Shown piece after piece: positions 14,876-22,796 of a DNA stretch of 57,744 nucleotides. A program made the translations under genes and the position numbers. Position 1 is the stretch's first letter, and every line of letters starts with the position of its first letter. The notes under the pieces are model-generated. The model made no database searches. It saw only the letters and a program-made list of their open reading frames with translations, and was not told the origin of the DNA. This stretch comes from Synechococcus sp. AG-683-C23 (lineage in GTDB: Bacteria > Cyanobacteriota > Cyanobacteriia > PCC-6307 > Cyanobiaceae), in the NCBI GenBank assembly GCA_003208835.1, contig QCVD01000008.1:1-57744 (forward strand). Direction: 5' to 3'.

Positions 14876-15277
14876 ATGCATCCTGCGTCGTATCCCGTGA
14901 CCACAAAGCAAGAGGCTCATTCCATCATCAAGGATTGCCTCGAAGCCAATAATTCATGGATTGACACATTTAATGAGCTCGGCTGCATTCTTGCGTTTGA
15001 CCTCGATCCAATGCTGGAAGGATCTGTCACCGTGGACTTTATTATTGATAACCTTTGGAAAAAAGGTATCCGAGCCACTCAAGACGAAGTCGTTAAAAGC
15101 ATTTGCAGCTACGCCATTGAGAACAACTATGTATGGTCTGTCGAAACAGTTTTTGATAACTTTGATTACACTGCAAAAACCCTTGAAAACCTAGGTGAAG
15201 ATAGCAAAGAACTGCTAAAGGATATGGCGGAAGACACAGAAAGCGATAAATTCAAAAAGATGGTGACTGCACTCTAA
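14876..15277 (+). CDS. Hypothetical acidic protein
   Basis: The 133-residue soluble protein begins MHPASYPVTTKQEAHSIIKD. It is mostly helical and acidic, ending EDTESDKFKKMVTAL. No domain was recognised. The segment TVDFIIDNLWKKGIRATQDE looks like a small helical pair. It converges with the solute-binding pseudogene. Confidence 0.6.
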   Translation: MHPASYPVTTKQEAHSIIKDCLEANNSWIDTFNELGCILAFDLDPMLEGSVTVDFIIDNLWKKGIRATQDEVVKSICSYAIENNYVWSVETVFDNFDYTAKTLENLGEDSKELLKDMAEDTESDKFKKMVTAL

Positions 15278-15343
15278 ACATCAGACAAGGAATAATATAC
15301 ATACGAAATAACAAAACTTTTGAGACGTTCCATTTAAATATTT

Positions 15344-16422
15344 TTAATCACAAAGTGCTATGAATTGACGCAAGGTGCACAATTGATCACCACGGTTCAT
15401 ATCGCCGTGTAAAAGCTCATGCCAAGGCACAATCCAATGATCCGGCTTGACCGCAGACAAGACTTCAGCCGGGCTGGGATTGGCTAAAACCAAAACCTTT
15501 CGATTAACAAGGTTGAGGTGCTTCTTGAGCCAAGGTGTAAACACACTTTGATCAATGAGCTCTTGATAAGAGCCATCCTCGATAGCGCGTTCGAAGCCAA
15601 ATCGAATGGCTTTAGCTAAGCGCAGATTATCTGGATCAACGTAGAAAAAGCCTGCAAATGGATAGGCAATCAGAAGATATGGATCCAGCACAGTGTGATT
15701 CGTTGCAGCGCGAACAAGCGGCTCCTCATCTTCTAGTTCTGCAATGCCCCGTGGGAACAATTGCACACGAGGATTATCAACCAATCGAAAAAGTTCCTGA
15801 GGACGAGCTGTATACGTACGCAACCTTGCAGCATCAAATATCTCTACATCACTCCAACCCAGGCCTTGCAAAAGAACAATCTCTTGGAGATCAGCCGTAT
15901 CTTGAATCGTGGCAAGTTTTGGCAATAACTCTCGGTAAGTCCAGCCAGCCCGCAAACCCAAAACTCCACCAGCCACAGGAATTTCGATCGGGCGCAAATA
16001 CTGGTTAAGCGCAGCACCAGCTCGATAGACACCAATGGTGAGCAGCATCGGATTGCGCTGCGAATCAAACCCATGGGGAAGGCCTTGACCGCTTCATCTT
16101 GCGACTGAATCATGGCGCCAAAGCCCAAGGCATAGGGCTGCTGACTGCGCTCAAGAATCAGTTGTAGAAGCTTGTATTTGAAATCATTTTGATCTTGACC
16201 ATCCTCGCGATCTAAAACCACCACGAGCGTTTCAGAAGGCAAGGCAGCCGCTTCACTCGGGGAGAGAATGAATTGATCATCGATTCTGATCCGACGCTCA
16301 GTGAGGCGTGGCTGAATTAAAAAACCACCAATGAGTAGCTATACAAGAGAGATTGATATTGTGACAAGGGTCCATAAACCATGGGGATGTTCTATGGGCA
16401 AGTTCTCAGATGATGGATCCAT
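15344..16422 (-). pseudogene. Periplasmic solute-binding protein, broken (family 3-like)
   Basis: From ATG 16,422 the frame reads MDPSSENLPIEHPHGLW and a membrane anchor, meets TAG at 16,339-16,341 (codon 28), and resumes LLIGGFLIQPRLTERRIRID. It goes on through LVVVLDREDGQDQNDFKYKL. Near 16,075-16,090 the phase shifts, and the product continues PHGFDSQRNPMLLTIGVYRAG. The remainder looks like an amino-acid-type binding fold (VAGGVLGLRAGWTYREL) and is intact to 15,344. A membrane-anchored binding domain right after a ligand-gated channel gene suggests a shared sensing unit. The two genes are 10 bases apart. With one nonsense and one frameshift change it is probably non-functional as sequenced. 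Confidence 0.65.
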
Positions 16423-16432
16423 AAAATTTTAA

Positions 16433-17500
16433 TTAGGGAATAATCAAGACAATGCCAAGAATGGTGATTCCGACGTAACTGGGTAGAAGCAGAACGCGCA
16501 AGATGCGTGAAATGGTTTGGCTGTAATGGGTCATTTGATTATCGATCATTCCGTCAGCAGGAACCACATACAAAATCCCCAAGGAAACAATGAGCTGCAA
16601 GTTACCAATAAACCCAGTCATCGCCGTAACGGGAAGATTTCCGGCAATAAATACATAATTTCCACCAGCAGAAACAACCGCAGCAAGAATCAGATCATCT
16701 CGACTATGGGTAATTAATAAACTCATGCAACACAAGCCAACAGCCAACATATAACCCAAGAAATCAGGAGCTACAAACAGAAGGCTGCGTCGTTGAATGG
16801 TCAGATCAAATGACACCGTCGATTGACGGCGGATTACAACACCATTCTCCGTCGACCGACCCAGATCACTCATCAAACTGATGCTCGAAATATAAGAACT
16901 GGGCTAGTCCAAACTCCAACCAGACAGCAAAAGACCAGGATTGATCGAAAAACCACCCTCCTGGGTTAAGCCAAGATTAACCGGTTGCAATGGATTCTCT
17001 AAGCCAACATTGACGTGGAGAATCTGGGTATTAAAGGGATAGCGTTGAAACCGCCAATGTTTAACCACAGATGAACGGACGCGATACAGACTCCAAGATT
17101 TTTCAAGACGATTCTCACGACTCACCCGCTCAAAGCGTTGAATATCGCCGTCATAAATACCATTGAGAATCATTAATTCATCACTGGGATTGGCAGCCAG
17201 ATCCCCAGACCACTCCGTCCAAAGCAGCATCTCGATCGTAAATTGATTATCGAGAAGGTCGATGTTTTTGATGTTGGTGACATAAGCCCCAACATTCAGC
17301 TCAGGAAGCGCTGGAGATTCCGTTTTGGCCTGAGATGGTCCCCAATCAATGGGCTGGGCAGCTTGCCCATCGGGAGGGGGTGGAACCGCCGGCTTCCATG
17401 CACCAAAAACAAAGGTCAAAACACATACCGCCGCCACAAGGACAACCAACCAACGACGACGACGACGTACGAAAATCAGGGCCTGAGTGTTGAGCAACAT
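16433..17500 (-). pseudogene. Pentameric ligand-gated ion channel (GLIC-like), interrupted by TAG
   Basis: The product has an N-terminal membrane signal (RRRRWLVVLVAAVCVLTFVF). The beta-sandwich ligand domain shows NVGAYVTNIKNIDLLDNQFT and MLLWTEWSGD, then RFQRYPFNTQILHVNV in place of the YPFDxQ segment, with no Cys-loop cysteines, as in bacterial members. At 16,904-16,906 a TAG follows SGWSLD, and the same frame continues through RRSLLFVAPDFLGYMLAVG with four hydrophobic helices (M1-M4) to the end. A single stop separates the extracellular from the membrane part. Prokaryotic relatives are proton- or ligand-gated cation channels. The next gene encodes a solute-binding protein. Confidence 0.68.
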
Positions 17501-17508
17501 TCAACACC

Positions 17509-17793
17509 CTAAAAACCATTGGACGTTCTGCCTAGGCACCAGCAACGTTGCATTGAATTGAGTATTGATGAGCTGCATTGCCTTGACGAACCATTTGCGA
17601 CCCTTAGAACGACGCCCCGATTAACAAAGCCGAGCCAAAAATTATAAACGGCACCATAAATATCAATCATAGACAAATTATTCACATGCCAATATCCCAC
17701 GGCAACAATTGCAAGTTCCACCTCAACAAAAATGAATACGATCTTGTCTCCGATCAAATCGAAAACTGCAGAAATTACTACAAAAAGCTGTTA
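17509..17793 (-). pseudogene. Possible remnant of a second channel ligand domain
   Basis: Upstream of the channel gene and in the same orientation, an open stretch reads AVGYWHVNNLSMIDIYGAVY then NFWLGFVNRGVV. The pattern VG-x(4)-NN-x(3)-ID-x(5)-Y-x-FW-x(2)-F parallels NVGAYVTNIKNID of the next gene. It ends in a short unrelated tail at 17,509. This suggests a tandem pair of channel genes of which the first is decayed. The match is weak. Confidence 0.3.
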
Positions 17794-17904
17794 GGTGTAG
17801 ACTTTTAGACGATACGATTCATCTCAGCAAGCCGATAAAGAATCAAACCATCATTGAAATTTTTAGCGACTTTCTTGTCCCACAACAATGAAAAATTGAT
17901 GTCA

Positions 17905-18610
17905 ATGTCTCTCCAAATCTGGAGATAAGAAACACCGCTTAATCAAGGAAAATTCCAAATATACAAACTACATAATGTTTCGCCAAACATCTCACTACTT
18001 GAAGCGATTGATCAACTGAATGAGCAATTAATCACCTCTGGAGAGCGGCCGATTAACTTCGATCACGATTGTCGTGAAGGAATCTGCGGAAGCTGCGGTT
18101 TCTTGGTGAACGGCCAGGCCCACCGCCCTAAAGTAGCCACCTCGGTTTGCCAACTATATTTACGAGAGTTCAAAGATGGCTCGGTGTTAACACTGGAACC
18201 TTGGGGAACCAAAACGTTTCCACTGGTCCAAGACTTGATGGTGGATCGATCTGCACTGGATCGATTAATTGCAGCTGGGGGCTATTGCTCAACGGGAGCA
18301 GGCCAAGCGCCTGATGCCAATGCTCAACCCATCGGTCAACAACAAGCCCTAAAAGCATTCGACACGGCGACTTGCATCGGTTGTGGTGCTTGCGTTGCCA
18401 GCTGCCGAAATGCTTCCGCCAGCCTATTTGTGGGGGCGTAATTGGCACATCTTGGCCAATTGCCCCAAGGTCAACCGTAGCGAGCCAAACGCGCAAAGGC
18501 GATGTAGGAACGGATGGAACAGGAAGGCTTTGGGAGTTGCAGCAGCAATTTGGAATGCGAAGCTGTCTGTCCCCAGGAGATATCGGCAGATTGAACCAGC
18601 TGGATGCACA
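17905..18610 (+). pseudogene. sdhB: Decayed succinate dehydrogenase/fumarate reductase iron-sulfur subunit
   Basis: ATG 17,905 starts MSLQIWR and hits TAA at 17,926, where homologues have Gln. The frame then stays open: SPNISLLEAIDQLNEQL, REGICGSCGFLVNGQAHR (2Fe-2S cluster site) and CIGCGACVASC (3Fe-4S/4Fe-4S site). Near 18,438 the phase shifts. The next phase has LAHLGQLPQGQP, TAG at 18,478, TAG at 18,505, then CEAVCPQEISAD and TGA at 18,592. The gene is clearly homologous over its length but has four stops and a frameshift, so it cannot make a functional subunit. No sdhA gene is beside it. Confidence 0.9.
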
Positions 18611-18675
18611 AAGAGAAATTAAAAGTATTCTAAATGATGCATATAAAGCAACAAATTCGTTGAGATCAAATCAAC

Positions 18676-19257
18676 TCAAGACTGACTTTTATATAGTTCC
18701 TTAGCTGATTCACGAAATGTGTCGAGTGATTTACCAGGCTTTCGTTTCGAGGATCCAAGAGAATTGCCTGGAATCAAATATTGAGTTGAAAAATTGACGA
18801 GTACGACAGCTGGCTTTTCTTTTTCGCTCAAAGCAAGTTGTTCACGAATCTCCTCAGCGGTTGTCAACGCTTTTTCAATATTTTCAACTTCAAGGGTTTC
18901 TTCAGGCTTCGCTACTGGCTTTGGCTTAGTGGTCGTCGGTTTAGTTTGAATAATATTATTTTGCTTTAGTTGAGCAACTTGTTTCGGCTTTGGCTGTGAC
19001 TTTGAAAATGGGAAGAGAAAAACAATACCAAAAACAAGGGCAATAAAAGATGTAATTAAGGCGGTAAGACCTAATTCAAATCCCTTAAATTCCCAGACAA
19101 GACCTGATAATGCGAATCCAAAAACACCTACGGCTGCGAAAACAGAACCCAAAACGAGTCTGGGACCAAAAGCATATTGAGATTTCTTGAAAAATTTACT
19201 GTTGTCGTTGAAAGGATTTCGCAGCACAATATCCAAAACGCCATTAATAATTCCCAT
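18676..19257 (-). CDS. Hypothetical membrane protein
   Basis: The 193-residue protein has two hydrophobic helices (about 32-52 and 58-82), then a Lys/Pro/Thr-rich linker (QTKPTTTKPKPVAKPEETLE) and a charged helical tail. The topology suggests two passes with a long soluble C-terminal tail. No domain or partner is known. It is isolated between the sdhB pseudogene and a gap. Confidence 0.65.
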   Translation of the reverse strand: MGIINGVLDIVLRNPFNDNSKFFKKSQYAFGPRLVLGSVFAAVGVFGFALSGLVWEFKGFELGLTALITSFIALVFGIVFLFPFSKSQPKPKQVAQLKQNNIIQTKPTTTKPKPVAKPEETLEVENIEKALTTAEEIREQLALSEKEKPAVVLVNFSTQYLIPGNSLGSSKRKPGKSLDTFRESAKELYKSQS

Positions 19258-19637
19258 GACCCAACATTATTTTCCAGATGTTAACGGCCAGGAGCCCAGA
19301 TTGTGGATGTGAGCAGAGGCTCAATCACTCCAGCCTGAACAAAGCGCTCGGCACCCCGCTGAATTCACGACAAAACAGGGATCCGGACAACCCTTACCCC
19401 CATCATCCAAAACAACACCGAAAGCCCCAGACGAATCGATCAAATCTGATAACAACTTAGAAAATATCAAGTAAGGGCTTGAGTGAGGCTGTGATCACAG
19501 AAATGTACCCATACCTTTGTAGAAACAAGCAAAGATACTTCAACAACCCGTCTTCAACAAACCAATGCCCCGTGTTCAGCAATACATTGACCGCAATAAC
19601 TTACTAAACTTGCACAACCATCTTGCCTGGTTAAACG
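19258..19637. other. Stretch without a supported gene
   Basis: A short minus-strand piece near 19,320-19,440 (GAFGVVLDDGGKGCPDPC) has mild coding character but no start and is probably chance or a remnant. No repeat or terminator was recognised. Confidence 0.45.
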
Positions 19638-19850
19638 ATGACGTTTGAGGTTGTCTTCGACGACGGCAAGCAATCCATTCCTGCCGGACGATTCGAGATC
19701 TTGGGCGATGCAATCGCCTGTTATGTGAATTGCATTCTCAATGCCGAGGCAGGCATGAATGCCGTTGAAATTGTTGATGAGTATTTCGAAACGATCGCAT
19801 CTCACTCCTTTGCTGATTTCATCAACACTGGGCACGATCAATCAAGATAA
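19638..19850 (+). CDS. Small acidic hypothetical protein
   Basis: The 70-residue protein begins MTFEVVFDDGKQSIPAGRFE and continues with helical EAGMNAVEIVDEYFETIA. Its strong acidic bias and intact frame suggest it is real. A Ribbon-helix or DUF-type small regulator is possible but not shown. Confidence 0.55.
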   Translation: MTFEVVFDDGKQSIPAGRFEILGDAIACYVNCILNAEAGMNAVEIVDEYFETIASHSFADFINTGHDQSR

Positions 19851-19874
19851 ATTCAAAACAGAAGTGCAAAAGCC

Positions 19875-20219
19875 TTAAAGGCCAGGACAGCCGCGGCGGG
19901 CCGCCTGAAGATCTGAAATCGCTCGATCACCGCGGCCATCTCCCAACTGTTGAAGGATTAGATCTGCCTGAACCCCGAGAAGCAGGGTTTGGCAGGGATA
20001 AGCCTGCCGACTCGAAGCAAGCCGTTGCAGCACTTCAGCCTCATCCAAAGCGCGCTGACACACCCCTCGATGCCCACTTTGCAAACAACGGAGAGCACCG
20101 CTGTTGAAGCGATCGAACCCCTGGGCATTCACCTCGGAGGCGCCGGAGGCCATGGCCGCAAGGACGATGACAACACGGGCTGAGATCAAGCCAATGGCGC
20201 TATGGCGGGCAAGCGACAT
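19875..20219 (-). CDS. Secreted Cys-rich hypothetical protein
   Basis: The chosen ATG gives 114 residues with a signal peptide (GLISARVVIVLAAMASGASE then VNA-Q). The mature part contains spaced cysteines (RCLQSGHRGVCQRALDEAE, YPCQTLL, RRGCPGL) and helix-rich segments like a small tetratricopeptide-type helical protein. The frame remains open upstream through a 15-bp tandem repeat encoding SHRNS units. I take those as outside the gene because the signal peptide begins at the internal ATG. Confidence 0.6.
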   Translation of the reverse strand: MSLARHSAIGLISARVVIVLAAMASGASEVNAQGFDRFNSGALRCLQSGHRGVCQRALDEAEVLQRLASSRQAYPCQTLLLGVQADLILQQLGDGRGDRAISDLQAARRGCPGL

Positions 20220-20230
20220 AACGCGAGCTG

Positions 20231-20302
20231 TTCGGTGTGAACTGTTTCGGTGTGAACTATTTCGGTGTGAACTGTTTCGGTGCGAACTGTTTCGGTGCGA
20301 AC
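20231..20302. repeat. Tandem repeat, 15 bp, about 4.8 copies
   Basis: Units ttcggtgtgaactgt, ttcggtgtgaactat, ttcggtgtgaactgt, ttcggtgcgaactgt and a partial fifth lie head to tail. On the minus strand they stay in frame with the following gene (SHRNS repeats) and sit directly upstream of its start, so copy number could alter expression or the N-terminus. Confidence 0.95.
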
Positions 20303-20364
20303 GATCAGGCGGGGCAACGTCCGTTCCCTGAGATAGTGGCCAGAGTTCGAGCAACGGCTCCACC

Positions 20365-20484
20365 TTGTATACCGATTATTCCGCAATCGCTCTGCTGCTA
20401 TTCACGGCCGTACCACTACTGGTGGTTGTGGGTGCTGCAACGCTGTTCGTCCTGCGTAATAAGGAACGAGCACCTTTGGGCTAG
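20365..20484 (+). CDS. Small single-pass membrane protein, 39 residues
   Basis: From a TTG start the frame encodes MYTDYSAIALLLFTAVPLLV followed by GAATLFVLRNKERAPLG. One helix (about 7-30) and a basic tail resemble small photosystem or cytochrome subunits, but I cannot name it. It is below usual gene-finder length, and the non-ATG start lowers confidence. Confidence 0.45.
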   Translation: MYTDYSAIALLLFTAVPLLVVVGAATLFVLRNKERAPLG

Positions 20485-20487
20485 GGC

Positions 20488-20676
20488 TCAGGTTCTTGGC
20501 TTGGTGAGACGGCTCAAATCCTGCAAACTTGCGACAGCACCAGACTTGTGACTGATGGAAGCAGGCTTCATTTCTGCTGAAAGACTGCCTTGACCAAGGC
20601 AAACGAGGCAGGTGCGTAAACGCTGGCTAGACACGCGTTGAACACCGCTGCCACCGCAGATCGTGCAAGTTGACAT
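20488..20676 (-). CDS. DnaJ-type zinc-finger small protein
   Basis: The 62-residue protein has two half-sites of a DnaJ-like zinc finger, CTICGGSGV near residues 4-12 and CLVCLGQG near 23-30, each a C-x2-C-x-G-x-G motif. Such tiny proteins bind one zinc and may assist thiol chemistry or act as adaptors. The tail is unremarkable. Confidence 0.65.
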   Translation of the reverse strand: MSTCTICGGSGVQRVSSQRLRTCLVCLGQGSLSAEMKPASISHKSGAVASLQDLSRLTKPRT

Positions 20677-20741
20677 GGACGGCTGGGGCTAGGCGCCTAT
20701 CAATATGGGCCGAATCGATGCTGATGATCCCGAATCCTTCC

Positions 20742-21623
20742 TTAAGAATCGAGAGGTAGCACATTGCTATCGCGTACTTCAGACAACAGCTCTTGCGACG
20801 TAAGACTGGTTCCAAGCGGAACCAAACCCAGGCCAGCCGCCAGCTGACCAATCACCCGGGCAGCGTCATCACCATTTGAACGAGCAACATCCAAACCAGC
20901 ACTAGCTTCTCGCTTCGAAAGCTTCAGGCCCGCTTCGTCACAGAGCAAAGGTCCATGCCAAAACCGAGGCGATTTTTGCCCTAAGGCTGCATAAATGCTG
21001 TGTTGGGCTGGTAACGCTTCTTGGAGATCATTGCCGCGAACCACATCGGTGACCCCACAACACAGTTCATCGATCACCGTGGCGAGCTGGTAGGCGATGA
21101 AACCGTCAGCGCGTCGTACCACCACATCTCCGCTGCCATAGGGATTGTGATCAGGCACCCGTAAACGCCAGCTCGGTAGACGCTGCGCCTGCCATCCCCA
21201 CCCCGCATCAATCGCTCGGCACGTACCGGGATAAATCGCCTCTCCTGCCATATCACGGCGCGAACAACGGCACGCAAACAGAAGACCACTGCGACGCATA
21301 AACGACAGCCAAGAGCTGTAGATCCCGCGGCGAGAACTTTGCAAGATGGGCTGGCCATCCCAGTTCAAACCAAGCCAGCGCAAATCGGATTGAATCCGCA
21401 GCACCGATTCCGGCCGATTCCGTGGCGTATCGAGATCGTCGATCCTCAGGAGCCACTCCCCACCCAAGCGGCGGGCCTGAAGCCAAGACAGCAGCGCCGT
21501 TTGCAGGTTGCCGAAATGCAACACACCGGTTGGAGATGGAGCGAATCGGCCTCGATAACCGCTTCGCTCTTTCAGCCGGCGGCCCTGGTCGAGCTGCAGC
21601 AAGAGATGGTCTGGACAACGCAT
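20742..21623 (-). CDS. gluQ: Glutamyl-Q tRNA(Asp) synthetase
   Basis: The 293-residue protein is a class I aminoacyl-tRNA synthetase core without an anticodon-binding domain. RFAPSPTGVLHFGNLQTALL is the HIGH-type signature, LRIDDLDTPR binds the amino acid side, and KLSKREAS is the KMSKS loop. A zinc site is visible as CRCSRRDM plus YPGTC. GluQ attaches glutamate to queuosine at position 34 of tRNA-Asp. Length matches the family (about 290). It is followed at its 5' side by the HU gene on the same strand. Confidence 0.93.
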   Translation of the reverse strand: MRCPDHLLLQLDQGRRLKERSGYRGRFAPSPTGVLHFGNLQTALLSWLQARRLGGEWLLRIDDLDTPRNRPESVLRIQSDLRWLGLNWDGQPILQSSRRGIYSSWLSFMRRSGLLFACRCSRRDMAGEAIYPGTCRAIDAGWGWQAQRLPSWRLRVPDHNPYGSGDVVVRRADGFIAYQLATVIDELCCGVTDVVRGNDLQEALPAQHSIYAALGQKSPRFWHGPLLCDEAGLKLSKREASAGLDVARSNGDDAARVIGQLAAGLGLVPLGTSLTSQELLSEVRDSNVLPLDS

Positions 21624-21650
21624 TAAAAAAGGCGGCCTCTTCAGCCGCCT
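21624..21650 (-). terminator. Rho-independent terminator of the HU gene
   Basis: On the minus strand aggcggc and gccgcct pair around a short loop and are followed by six T residues. It sits right after the HU gene and just before the gluQ start. Confidence 0.9.
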
Positions 21651-21674
21651 AGGTGAACAGATTGTTCGAAGGGA

Positions 21675-21950
21675 TCAGCCCTGAACGCGATCTTTGAACA
21701 TCTTGCCGGCAGTGAATGCAGGCACGCGCTTGGCTGGGATGGCAATTTTTTCGCCAGTTTTAGGGTTCAAGCCCTGGCGAGCTGAACGCTCACGGGGCTC
21801 GAAGGAGCCGAAACCAAGGATGGAAACTTTTTTGCCTTCAACGACGGAATCGATGATGGTGTCGATGGCAGCATCCACAACCATGGACACGTCGGTTTTG
21901 GTGAGCTCAGTGCGAGCCGCAACCAGATTGACCAAATCAGCTTTGTTCAT
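21675..21950 (-). CDS. hup: DNA-binding protein HU
   Basis: The 91-residue protein begins MNKADLVNLVAARTELTK. It contains GFGSFEPRERSARQGLNPKT, the HU signature with the flexible arm, then IPAKRVPAFTAGK. It bends and compacts DNA as a homodimer. It is single-copy here and ends in a strong terminator. Confidence 0.97.
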   Translation of the reverse strand: MNKADLVNLVAARTELTKTDVSMVVDAAIDTIIDSVVEGKKVSILGFGSFEPRERSARQGLNPKTGEKIAIPAKRVPAFTAGKMFKDRVQG

Positions 21951-22082
21951 TTGAAGGGAAACGAGGGGGTGCGGAAACAGCTCTGATACGTCGTTGTGGT
22001 CGCGCCGATGCTTTCCACAAGCGCGCTAATCGTATGGAGTTCAACCGGTAGCTGCAAGCGAAATGTCCTGTGGCGCAATGCA

Positions 22083-22766
22083 TTACGGATTGATGGGTTG
22101 ATGACTCCACCCGGAGAAGGGCACCAAACGCTCCCCACGCAGCGCCCCTAGAGCAGCCCCAGAAGCCAGTTGAGGACTGGATTCTGGGGAAATCCAAGAC
22201 CGCAGTTTCGCCAGGCTGGAGAGCTGGCGAGGCCAGTGAAATGTGCGGCCATGTCGCAACGGTCCGAGACATCCCGGACCCAGTGGAGTCAGCAAACGCC
22301 CGCAGAACAACAGCTCAAAAGGGGCCGGCGCCAACACAACGGCACTGCCTGGGGTTGGTCCAGGGGTCCAAAGCAGACGCAATCCACTGGCTGTGGTGTG
22401 CTCATCTTTAAAACAATCGAGGCGCTCCATATTGGGCAACAAGTAGGCCTCCTGCTCCTGCACCAGCACCGGCCAATCGAGCTGCTCCTGCAACCGTCGC
22501 AACCGGCCATGGCCTTCACGACTGGTCAACACAATGCGCGCCTGACGGTTCGCGGCCAATTCTTTGAGGGCCGTGATCGTGGCCTGCGTCAAGGGCGGGC
22601 AGTCAATCAAGACCGGCTCAGGGTCGATGTTCAACCACCAGGAACTGCCGCCCTGGCAATCCCGATTCGGCGGGAAAAGCCATAGGTCGTTGCGCACCTG
22701 CTGCGGCGGCCGACCGGCCTCCAAGGCAGTGGTCATAGTCATGACACTCAAGGGCGGAGCGAACAA
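22083..22766 (-). CDS. Metallo-beta-lactamase-fold-like protein
   Basis: The product of about 225 residues has an MBL-type layout: VLIDCPPLTQATITALKEL, IVLTSREGHGRLRRLQEQL, WTPGPTPGSAVVL and LLFCGRLLTP. These align with the strands of glyoxalase II-like hydrolases, where PGHTPGS is usual. The metal-binding HxHxDH motif is replaced by TSREGHGR, and TPGPTPGS replaces the usual TPGHTPGS histidine, so catalysis is unlikely. The start is either of two adjacent Met codons. It is divergent from glgX. Confidence 0.7.
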   Translation of the reverse strand: MFAPPLSVMTMTTALEAGRPPQQVRNDLWLFPPNRDCQGGSSWWLNIDPEPVLIDCPPLTQATITALKELAANRQARIVLTSREGHGRLRRLQEQLDWPVLVQEQEAYLLPNMERLDCFKDEHTTASGLRLLWTPGPTPGSAVVLAPAPFELLFCGRLLTPLGPGCLGPLRHGRTFHWPRQLSSLAKLRSWISPESSPQLASGAALGALRGERLVPFSGWSHQPINP

Positions 22767-22796
22767 CTAGTTTGAAGGCCACATCACCACCAGGCC

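Noticed and set aside
20237..20551. 104-codon plus frame rich in Asn, Cys and Phe
   Set aside because: It is the 15-bp repeat read on the other strand, not a real protein.
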